Shown here: one piece after another, positions 1 to 6,085 of the stretch
Layout of the letters: each line of letters begins with the position of its first letter
Numbering within the stretch: the stretch's first letter is position 1
Assembly: GCA_900757285.1 (NCBI GenBank)
Contig: CAAENI010000078.1
Span: 1-17,651, forward strand
Origin: an uncultured Collinsella sp.
Lineage (GTDB): Bacteria; Actinomycetota; Coriobacteriia; Coriobacteriales; Coriobacteriaceae
Length of the DNA stretch: 17,651 bases
Direction of reading: 5' to 3'
Notes under the pieces: model-generated
The model's database searches: none
Seen by the model: the letters and a program-made list of their open reading frames with translations, nothing else
What the model was told of the DNA's origin: nothing
Position numbers and translations under genes: made by a program

Positions 1-1454
1 ATGATGTCGAAGCACTCGTTCCACTTCTTCTGCTGCTCGTCGCCCTCGGCGGCAAGAGCCTCGTCCATGAGACCGTGGAGCTTCTGCCACTCAGCGGACT
101 CCTTCCACGGGCAACGGGTCTGCATCCAGACGTTGTCGCCGTACCACCAGTTGAGCAGCAGGTCGGGGTCGGCACCGAAGCAGGAAGGATCGCCAGGGGC
201 AAGGAGGATATCGTAGGCCTCGCCGCCGTCGATGGCAGCGTAGGTGGCCGGCGAGGTATCGGTCTGGATGGTCACATCGAAGCCGAGGGCGTCGAGGTCG
301 TTCTTGACCTGGGCGGCCATGCCCTTAATCTGCTCGTTGTCGGTGGTGCGCAGGGTGATGGCACCCGGGGTGATGCCAGACTCCTCGATGAGCTTCTTAG
401 CCTTCTTGGCGTCGGTCTTGTACACCGTGGAAGCCTCATGATAGTTGGTGAAGCTCTTGGGCAGGTAGCAGCTGGCAGCGGTGGCAAGGCCGGCGAAGGT
501 GTTGCTGACCATCTTCTCGGTGTCGAGCGCATACATGACAGCCTGACGGACCTTGACGTTGTTCCAAGGCTCCTTGGCGACGTTGAACATGATGAAGCGG
601 GTGCCGAAACCCTGAACGTTATCGATCTTGCAGCCGGCGCTCTCGAGCTGGTCGACGGCGTCAGCGGTAACGAGCTCCATAACGAGCGTGGAGCCCTCCT
701 GCTGAGCGGTAACGCGAGCGGTGGGGTCGGTCAGGATGCTGTACTGGATCTTCTTATCCTCGGCAGCATACTCACCGTTGTACTCGGGGTTGGGAACCAG
801 GGTGATCTCGGTATCGGAGATAGAGTCGTACATCCAGGGGCCGGAGCCGATCGGCTGCTTGGCGCGATCCTCCTCGGTCTGGGTGGCCGGGGTAACGCGG
901 ACGATGGCCAGACGATCCTTGAGCAGGGAGAAGTTGGGGACCTTGGTCTTGACCGTCACGGTGCTGGCGTCCTTGGCCTCGATGGACTCGAAGGGCTGGA
1001 AGAACGGAGCATAGGTAGCGGAAGCGGCGCAAGCGGTGTAGGAGGCAACGACATCGTCAGCGGTGACCTCGGTGCCATCGGAAAACTTGGCGCCCTTGCG
1101 GATGGTGACCTCGAAAGTGGTGTCGTCCACAGACTTGGGATCGTCGGTGGCGAGCTCGTTGAAGGTGCTGTAGTCGTGGTAATCGATGCCGTAGAGGCCC
1201 TCGACGACGTGCCAGTTAGCACCCAGGCCCACAGCGGAGCCGGTGCTGGCGGGATCGAAGCTGGACGGAGCGTAAGCGGAACCAGCGGTGATCACGCCGC
1301 CGCCACGGTTGGCGGAATCGGTGGAACCGGAAGCGGAACCCTCGTCGTTGGAGCTGCCACCGCAGCCGGTGAGACCAAGCCCTGCGACAGCAGCGACGCT
1401 GCCGGTGAGGCCGAGGAACGAACGCCTGGACATACCCTTGTTGATGATGGCCAT
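1..1454 (-). CDS. ABC transporter substrate-binding lipoprotein, peptide type (SBP family 5), 3' end missing
   Basis: Extracytoplasmic binding protein that would capture peptides or a related solute for an ABC importer. I translated it from the minus strand: 484 residues are visible and the frame is still open at base 1, so it is truncated by the window edge. The N-terminus has a twin-arginine motif (SRRSFLG, residues 9-15), a hydrophobic stretch, and a lipobox LTGC with the lipidated Cys at 31, followed by a Ser/Gly-rich linker. This fits a Tat-exported, membrane-anchored lipoprotein. Residues near 125-140 (RKGAKFSDGTEVTADDVV) match the SBP_bac_5 (DppA/OppA) signature. The start at 1454 has AGGAG five bases upstream; Met8 is a weaker alternative. 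Permease and ATPase genes are not in the window and could lie beyond base 1. The ligand cannot be told from sequence; nickel, heme or sugar binding are possible in this family. Confidence 0.9.
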   Translation of the reverse strand, partial: MAIINKGMSRRSFLGLTGSVAAVAGLGLTGCGGSSNDEGSASGSTDSANRGGGVITAGSAYAPSSFDPASTGSAVGLGANWHVVEGLYGIDYHDYSTFNELATDDPKSVDDTTFEVTIRKGAKFSDGTEVTADDVVASYTACAASATYAPFFQPFESIEAKDASTVTVKTKVPNFSLLKDRLAIVRVTPATQTEEDRAKQPIGSGPWMYDSISDTEITLVPNPEYNGEYAAEDKKIQYSILTDPTARVTAQQEGSTLVMELVTADAVDQLESAGCKIDNVQGFGTRFIMFNVAKEPWNNVKVRQAVMYALDTEKMVSNTFAGLATAASCYLPKSFTNYHEASTVYKTDAKKAKKLIEESGITPGAITLRTTDNEQIKGMAAQVKNDLDALGFDVTIQTDTSPATYAAIDGGEAYDILLAPGDPSCFGADPDLLLNWWYGDNVWMQTRCPWKESAEWQKLHGLMDEALAAEGDEQQKKWNECFDI

Positions 1455-1590
1455 GTCTTCTCCTATCAATAGAGAATCTTACCCGGGAGCACCTAGACGT
1501 GCCCCCGCGCAACTTGCGGACGATATATACCTTACCTACCGACGAACCCAACTGAGGTGCCGCGCTCGGCGACCGATACATACATACGCT

Positions 1591-1613
1591 TGAACGGTAT
1601 TTACTACCGTTCA
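1591..1613. promoter_or_regulatory. Perfect 9-bp inverted repeat (candidate operator)
   Basis: TGAACGGTA (1591-1599) is matched exactly by TACCGTTCA (1605-1613) across a 5-base spacer TTTAC. It covers the -10 hexamer TAGTAA (1601-1606, minus) of a 17-spaced TTGTCA/TAGTAA promoter that points at the transporter gene, and would reach about the transcription start. That geometry fits a dimeric repressor. No U-tract follows on either strand, so it is not a terminator. The regulator is unknown and not encoded nearby. Confidence 0.55.
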
Positions 1614-1629
1614 CCGAATTCATTGACAA
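1601..1629 (-). promoter_or_regulatory. Candidate sigma70-type promoter for the transporter gene
   Basis: On the minus strand TTGTCA (1624-1629) is followed after exactly 17 bases by TAGTAA (1601-1606). Transcription would start near 1594, giving a leader of about 140 bases before the ATG at 1454. The -35 shares its bases with a plus-strand TTGACA. Two other minus-strand pairs in the same intergenic region are competitors. Confidence 0.4.
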
Positions 1630-1651
1630 ACGATTCGCCAGACAGTATGTA
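1623..1651 (+). promoter_or_regulatory. Candidate sigma70-type promoter, plus strand, no gene downstream
   Basis: TTGACA (1623-1628, consensus -35) and TATGTA (1646-1651) are separated by 17 bases. It points into the non-coding stretch and then antisense into the 3' end of uvrC. No plus-strand gene follows, so it is either fortuitous or drives a short RNA reaching the inverted repeat at 1768-1798. Confidence 0.35.
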
Positions 1652-1767
1652 TCGACGAGGTGAGATATCAGTCTTCGTCAACCCGCAGGATAGCAGGGTT
1701 GTTCACCATGGCTAGTCAAACGTTTTAGCGTTAATTAAACCCGAAATCGGCTGGTAATCGCCGTGAA

Positions 1768-1798
1768 ATACATGATTGAAAAACACGCAATCATGTAT
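1768..1798. terminator. Perfect 11-bp inverted repeat behind uvrC (weak terminator or protein-binding site)
   Basis: ATACATGATTG (1768-1778) is matched exactly by CAATCATGTAT (1788-1798) around a 9-base loop. It begins 21 bases beyond the uvrC stop, where an operon terminator would be expected. The stem is AT-rich and no U-run follows on either strand, although the minus-strand loop holds five T. It may be a poor terminator, an RNA 3'-end stabilising hairpin or an operator. Confidence 0.4.
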
Positions 1799-1819
1799 AT
1801 CAGTTGTTTAGAGGCGTGT

Positions 1820-3766
1820 TTAGTTTTCGGATTGCTTTGCCGCCGCCTCGGCGCGCTCGGCATTCCATGCAACGAGCGCCTCGTGAACCGCTTTGGCGAC
1901 ATCGGCAGGAATGCCTCGAACTTCCGCGATCTCTTGCTCGCTCGCCGCGCGCAAACGCTTCATCGAGCCAAAATGGCGCATAAGGGCACGTTTTCTGGTG
2001 GGTCCCACGCCTGGAACGTCATCGAGTACCGAAACCGTCATGGCTTTATCGCGCAATTCGCGATGGAACGTGATGGCAAAACGGTGCGATTCATCGCGCA
2101 CCTGTTTAATTAGATAGAGCGACGCGGACCCGGTCGGCAGCACGACGGGAGTCTCGTCCCAAGGCACGAAAACCTCCTCATCGGCCTTTGCCAAGCCACA
2201 AACTGGTATATCGAGCCCAAGAGCCTCAAGTTGCTTGATCGCAGCGGTCAATTGCGGCTTACCGCCATCGACAACGAGCAAATCGGGGCGCGAGCCAAAG
2301 CGCTCGTCGGCCATACGCTCGGGAGCATAACGTCGTCCCAAAACCTCGGACATCGACACGAAGTCGTTTGCCTCGTCCAATTCGGCCTGAATTTTAAAAC
2401 GACGATACTGACTCTTGTCGGCGCGCCCGTTGGTAAACACCACCATCGAGGCGACCGTAAAGGTGCCATGCAGTGTAGAGATATCGAAGCACTCGATACG
2501 CAACGGCGGCGATGGCAGCGCCAACGCACTTTCGAGCTCCAGGAGCGCTTGATTGGTGCGGTCGTCAGCGTACCCCGTTCGCATCATGTAGCGCATGAGA
2601 GCATGGCGCGCATTTTTGGATGCCATATCGAGCAGACGGTGCTTTTCGCCACGCTGCGGCCTATGGAGATGGCAGGAACGCTCACGCTTGCCCGCAAGCC
2701 ACTCCCCCAGCGCCTCCGCATCCTCAAGCTCGACGGAAAGGTTGACCTCAGCTGGAATATCAGCCGTCTCGTCGTAATAGCGCTTAAGAAAGCCCGACTG
2801 GAGCTCTTCCTCGTCAACATCAAGACCCTTGTCGAGAATGAACTCGCAGGTGCGAACTGTTCGGCCCTCGCGAACGACGAAGACGCAAGCGGCGGAGATG
2901 GTCTCCTCGCGATAGAAACCGATGACATCTATATCGACACTGGAGGGAAAAACGACTTGCTGACGATCGTCCAGACCCCTGATGACCTCCAAACGACGTT
3001 TGACGCGTGCCGCGCGCTCAAAGTCGAGCGCCTCAGCGGCATCCGTCATCTCGGAGGTCAGCTCATCGACGACATCCTTGCGATGGCCCGACAAAAAGCG
3101 CTCGACACGCTTGACGTTCTTGGCATAGTCTGCCGGGGAAATCGCGCCGACACACGCACCCGGGCCGCGCCCGACATGGTAGTCAAAGCAGGGGCGCCCG
3201 TTTTGCGCGCAAATCATATTGACGATGTCTTCCTCGCCCTTGTGGGACTCGACGATACGGCGACAACGACGCCACTCCGCACAGGATGCGGAGCAGATGG
3301 GGATAACCTTGCGCAGCGTATCTATCGTCTCACGTGCCGCGCGGCTATCGGTATAAGGTCCAAAATAGCGCGTTCCCGGCTTATGACGCTCACGCGTGTA
3401 TTTGATAGCGGGATACAGGTCGCCCTTTGTAATGGCGATAAAGGGGTAGCTCTTGTCATCCTTGAGGTCGACGTTAAAGTACGGATGGTACTGACCAATC
3501 AAATTGCGCTCGAGCACCAACGCCTCGTGCTCGGTCTCCACCACGATATAGTCAAAGCTCGCCACCAGCTGCATCATCAGCGGGATCTTCTGGCGCTCGT
3601 CCTGCAGCGTCACGTACTGACGCATACGGGCGCGCAGGTTTTTCGCCTTGCCCACGTAGATGACATCGCCCTTGGCGTCTTTCCAAAGGTAGCAGCCGGG
3701 CTGCGTGGGAACGCGCGAAACCTGCTCGGCAAGCGTTGGAATGTTGTCGTGACCGGCCACGCGCAC
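1820..3766 (-). CDS. uvrC: UvrC, excinuclease ABC subunit C
   Basis: Nuclease subunit of UvrABC nucleotide excision repair, cutting on both sides of a lesion in the UvrB-DNA complex. 648 residues, a normal length. Domains in order: GIY-YIG nuclease (about 20-100; GCY at 24-26, YVG at 37-39, Arg45, Glu81); a cysteine-containing linker (158-205); UVR helix pair that contacts UvrB (about 231-265); RNase H-like endonuclease (about 420-565, with ECFDIS at 425-430, LLVVDGG at 496-502, His561); and two helix-hairpin-helix motifs (PGVGPTRKRALMRHFGS and REVRGIP-like, about 581-625). The start is GTG at 3766, directly after the murJ stop; a second GTG two codons on is possible. Translation is probably coupled to murJ. 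Oddity: the usual RC-x3-C part of the Fe-S cysteine motif is replaced by GRGPGAC (see findings). Last gene of the ybaK-murJ-uvrC operon. Confidence 0.97.
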   Translation of the reverse strand: MRVAGHDNIPTLAEQVSRVPTQPGCYLWKDAKGDVIYVGKAKNLRARMRQYVTLQDERQKIPLMMQLVASFDYIVVETEHEALVLERNLIGQYHPYFNVDLKDDKSYPFIAITKGDLYPAIKYTRERHKPGTRYFGPYTDSRAARETIDTLRKVIPICSASCAEWRRCRRIVESHKGEEDIVNMICAQNGRPCFDYHVGRGPGACVGAISPADYAKNVKRVERFLSGHRKDVVDELTSEMTDAAEALDFERAARVKRRLEVIRGLDDRQQVVFPSSVDIDVIGFYREETISAACVFVVREGRTVRTCEFILDKGLDVDEEELQSGFLKRYYDETADIPAEVNLSVELEDAEALGEWLAGKRERSCHLHRPQRGEKHRLLDMASKNARHALMRYMMRTGYADDRTNQALLELESALALPSPPLRIECFDISTLHGTFTVASMVVFTNGRADKSQYRRFKIQAELDEANDFVSMSEVLGRRYAPERMADERFGSRPDLLVVDGGKPQLTAAIKQLEALGLDIPVCGLAKADEEVFVPWDETPVVLPTGSASLYLIKQVRDESHRFAITFHRELRDKAMTVSVLDDVPGVGPTRKRALMRHFGSMKRLRAASEQEIAEVRGIPADVAKAVHEALVAWNAERAEAAAKQSEN

Positions 3767-5449
3767 CTACTTGCGACGAATCAGCGCCGAGACCTCGGGC
3801 ATCTTAAGGACGACGGCAAGGCCAAAGGTAACAGCAAGCGAGACGACACCCGCAACGCAAACGTAGCCAAGAGTAATCAGAATCGAGCCGCCAAGTGCCC
3901 CGACAAAGTGCTCAAGCGCCCACATGACGCCGGCGCCTGCGGCAGCACCCAGGCCACCGAGCAAAAGGCCAAAGAAACCGCCATGCAGGATAGATTTAAC
4001 CTGAAGACCACGCAGACGACGACGCAGCCACCACAGCGAGCAACCGACCAAGATCACGTAGTCGACGACATACGAAAGCGCGATTGCCGGCATACCGAAG
4101 CCCAGCACAACGCCAAACAGCAGAACCGAGCCGGCCTGGCCGATGGCGGAATACAGACAATAGCGGCTATAGGGCTTCATGTCGAGCAAGGCAGAGAAGC
4201 TCTTCTGCATCAGCACGACCACGCCGTAGAGCGGCAGGGAAAGTGCCAGGTAGATAAGGAACTCCGACACCAGCGCCACACCGGACTCATCGAACTTGCC
4301 AGCGCAGTAGATCATGTTGAGCGGACGCGCGAAGACAATCAGGTACAGCGCGAATGGAATCAGGAAGAACAGCATCTGGGCGACGCCACGCGAAATGCCC
4401 GTGCGGACGCTGTCGTAATCCTTCTCCTGTGCGTCGTGAGAGAGCTCGGTATAGAGCGCCGTCGAAAGCGAGGCGGCAATCAGCGCGTAGGGCAGCGTGT
4501 ACCACAGGCGCGCATAGGCGATGACGGAAGGACCAGTCTCGGGCTGGACCACCAGCGCAGCAGCGTTGGTGATAGAAGTCGAGACAAACATGCACACCGT
4601 GGCGAGCAGCGTCGGGATACCGAGCGCAATCGTCTGGCGCAGTGCGGGGTCCTTAAAGTCGATATGGATATGGGGATGCACGCCGTGCTTGCCAAGCGCG
4701 GGGATCTGACATGCCATCTGAACAAAGACACCGAGGGTCGTACCGGCCGCAATCAAGATGATGCCGGCACGTTCGCCAAACTGTGCGGACACGGGCGCAA
4801 AGCCCATAAAGCTCGCAATGACGATCACATTGTTGAGGACCGGGGCAAACGTCGACCAGAAGTAGTCGCGGTGTGCGTTGAGGACGCCCGAAAACACCGA
4901 GCCCAAACCATAAAACAGAATCTGGATGGCAAAGAAACGGAACATGAACGCAGCGGTATCCATGCTGCCGCCGTCACCCGAAAGGAACGATTGCGTCCAG
5001 ATAAAGCCCGGGGCGAACACGGTCCCCAGCAACGAAATGCCACCCAGCACCAATAGCAGAATACCGAGCAGGTTGCCCACGTACTCGTTAGAGGCCTCGC
5101 GACCCTGCTCACGCCTCACGCCCATGTACACGGGCAAAAACGCCGTCACGAGCATGCCGCCCATCACGAGTTCGTAGAGCATATTGGGCAGGTTGTTGGC
5201 GACCTGATAGGAAGACGAGAGCAGCGACATGCCGATAGCGGCCGCCATTGCCCACGTGCGGATAAAACCGGTGACGCGAGACACGATGGTCAGGATGGTC
5301 ATAAGCCCGGCGGAACGACCAACCGTGGAGTAGTCCGACGAGCCCATGTCGTCAGTGTCGTCTCGCGACGAAGAAGTTTCGGATGAGGGTGTCTGAGGCG
5401 CAGATTCTTTTGCAAAATGAGCTCCGCACTTCAATTCTTCCTGCGGCAT
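3767..5449 (-). CDS. murJ: MurJ/MviN-type lipid II flippase
   Basis: Integral membrane protein of the MOP exporter superfamily that moves the peptidoglycan precursor lipid II across the cytoplasmic membrane. 560 residues, with hydrophobic segments from about residue 45 to the C-terminus, consistent with the usual 14 helices. Family signature visible at about 54-100: the SRVTGFIR helix (Arg64), then NNLPNMLYELVMGGMLVTAFLPV. The acidic and basic residues seen in Escherichia coli MurJ after this Arg (the DAF and LLRR motifs) are not conserved here; the YELVMGG form resembles the actinobacterial subfamily as I recall it. The first 34 residues are hydrophilic and Ser/Thr/Asp-rich. The start at 5449 has GAGAGGA six bases upstream; Met35 (5347) is the family-like start but has no ribosome binding site. 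It starts 4 bases past the ybaK stop and its TAG abuts the uvrC GTG. Confidence 0.93.
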   Translation of the reverse strand: MPQEELKCGAHFAKESAPQTPSSETSSSRDDTDDMGSSDYSTVGRSAGLMTILTIVSRVTGFIRTWAMAAAIGMSLLSSSYQVANNLPNMLYELVMGGMLVTAFLPVYMGVRREQGREASNEYVGNLLGILLLVLGGISLLGTVFAPGFIWTQSFLSGDGGSMDTAAFMFRFFAIQILFYGLGSVFSGVLNAHRDYFWSTFAPVLNNVIVIASFMGFAPVSAQFGERAGIILIAAGTTLGVFVQMACQIPALGKHGVHPHIHIDFKDPALRQTIALGIPTLLATVCMFVSTSITNAAALVVQPETGPSVIAYARLWYTLPYALIAASLSTALYTELSHDAQEKDYDSVRTGISRGVAQMLFFLIPFALYLIVFARPLNMIYCAGKFDESGVALVSEFLIYLALSLPLYGVVVLMQKSFSALLDMKPYSRYCLYSAIGQAGSVLLFGVVLGFGMPAIALSYVVDYVILVGCSLWWLRRRLRGLQVKSILHGGFFGLLLGGLGAAAGAGVMWALEHFVGALGGSILITLGYVCVAGVVSLAVTFGLAVVLKMPEVSALIRRK

Positions 5450-5452
5450 CGC

Positions 5453-5953
5453 TCAGTCCTCTCTCGTAATTGGGGCGACCGTCGCCCCGCAAAATGCAAT
5501 TAAATCATCAGGTGCAAGCTCGAGCTGATAACCACGCTTGCCTCCCGAAATAAAAATGGTATCCCAAAGGACACATGTCTCATCAATGAGCGTCCGGTAA
5601 CGTTTTTTCATACCGACCGGACTGCAGCCGCCGCGAACGTAGCCAGTCGCCGCAAGCAAATCCTTCACATGCATCATGGCCAAGGACTTCTCCCCCGCGG
5701 CACGCGCAGCGGACTTTAGATCGAGCTCGTCGGCAACAGGGATGCAGCACACGACGTGGTCGTTGGACGGCGTCACGCAGACCAAGGTCTTAAATCCTTG
5801 ACCGGGCTCCTCGCCAAGCTGCTCCGAAATCGCGACCCCCAGGCCCGCCGACTCATCACCATCGTCTTCGTACGTATGTAGAACATAGGAAATGTCGGCG
5901 CTTTCCAGCTCGCGCATCGCATTGGTTTTTGGCGTCTTTACAGCCCTTGCCAT
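5453..5953 (-). CDS. ybaK: YbaK/EbsC-type aminoacyl-tRNA deacylase (Cys-tRNA(Pro) deacylase)
   Basis: Trans-editing enzyme that hydrolyses mischarged tRNA, classically Cys-tRNA(Pro) made by prolyl-tRNA synthetase, in the cytoplasm. 166 residues, the usual size. Visible family features: GFKTLVCV with the probable catalytic Lys55, the middle strand HVVCCIPV, and the loop GYVRGGCSPVGMKKRYRT, which matches the GG-x-SP-x-G-x-KK signature. I chose the ATG at 5953 because AAGGA lies six bases upstream; a longer reading to 6049 adds 32 residues unlike the family and would cross the promoter. First gene of the ybaK-murJ-uvrC operon, with only 3 bases to murJ. Family assignment is firm; which tRNA it edits is inferred from the family. 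Confidence 0.92.
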   Translation of the reverse strand: MARAVKTPKTNAMRELESADISYVLHTYEDDGDESAGLGVAISEQLGEEPGQGFKTLVCVTPSNDHVVCCIPVADELDLKSAARAAGEKSLAMMHVKDLLAATGYVRGGCSPVGMKKRYRTLIDETCVLWDTIFISGGKRGYQLELAPDDLIAFCGATVAPITRED

Positions 5954-5966
5954 GACATATCCTTTC

Positions 5967-5986
5967 CCTCGCATTCGGACGCGAGG
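5967..5986. promoter_or_regulatory. Small hairpin in the ybaK leader
   Basis: CCTCGC (5967-5972) pairs exactly with GCGAGG (5981-5986) over an 8-base loop. It sits immediately upstream of the ybaK ribosome binding site AAGGA (5960-5964) and just after the predicted transcription start. It could affect translation or mRNA stability, but a 6-bp stem may also be chance. Confidence 0.3.
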
Positions 5987-5990
5987 ATTA

Positions 5991-5996
5991 AGTATA
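5991..5996 (-). promoter_or_regulatory. Candidate -10 element of the ybaK-murJ-uvrC operon
   Basis: TATACT on the minus strand, five of six consensus positions. It would start transcription near 5985, about 31 bases before the ybaK ATG. No good -35 is visible at 16-18 bases; the nearest is a TGAC core about 20 bases upstream. It lies between the hairpin behind uvrA and ybaK, as expected for a separate operon. Confidence 0.4.
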
Positions 5997-6034
5997 TGTC
6001 CAATTCGGCTGCATACGTCACTTCGACACAGCAA

Positions 6035-6065
6035 GCGCCATCGAATCACAAGGAGTCGATGGCGC
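6035..6065. terminator. 10-bp hairpin between uvrA and ybaK
   Basis: GCGCCATCGA (6035-6044) pairs exactly with TCGATGGCGC (6056-6065), loop 11 bases. On the minus strand it begins 20 bases after the uvrA stop and is followed by TTGCTGTGTC, a poor U-tract. It is well placed to end the uvrA transcript, probably incompletely, so some read-through into ybaK-murJ-uvrC is possible. Confidence 0.5.
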
Positions 6066-6085
6066 CCATAAACTGAATCGCCTAT

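Larger units (their letters stand above)
1455..1819. other. 365-base intergenic region between uvrC and the transporter gene
   Basis: No convincing ORF or RNA gene. Reading toward the transporter gene (minus strand) there are three promoter-like pairs: TTGACT (1714-1719) with TGCTAT (1690-1695), 18-base spacer; TTGTCA (1624-1629) with TAGTAA (1601-1606), 17-base spacer; TTGGGT (1546-1551) with TATATA (1524-1529), 16-base spacer. A further pair lies on the plus strand, and two perfect inverted repeats sit at 1591-1613 and 1768-1798 (separate entries). A small 6-bp stem CAACCC/GGGTTG is at 1679-1701. The number of elements suggests a regulated transporter gene. Which promoter is used cannot be decided by eye. 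Confidence 0.6.

Noticed and set aside
75..1472. 465-codon plus-strand open frame over the transporter gene
   Set aside because: It is a Gly/Val/Leu-rich shadow of the binding protein. The minus frame has a Tat signal, lipobox, family motif and ribosome binding site.
2231..5056. 941-codon plus-strand open frame antisense to uvrC and murJ
   Set aside because: It runs through two well-supported genes on the other strand, has an Arg/His/Gln/Asp-rich composition with no domain, and no ribosome binding site. It is a frame shadow of GC-rich codon use.
5954..6049. Longer start for ybaK
   Set aside because: The extra 32 residues do not resemble the family and cross the predicted promoter; AAGGA sits at the right distance from the ATG at 5953.
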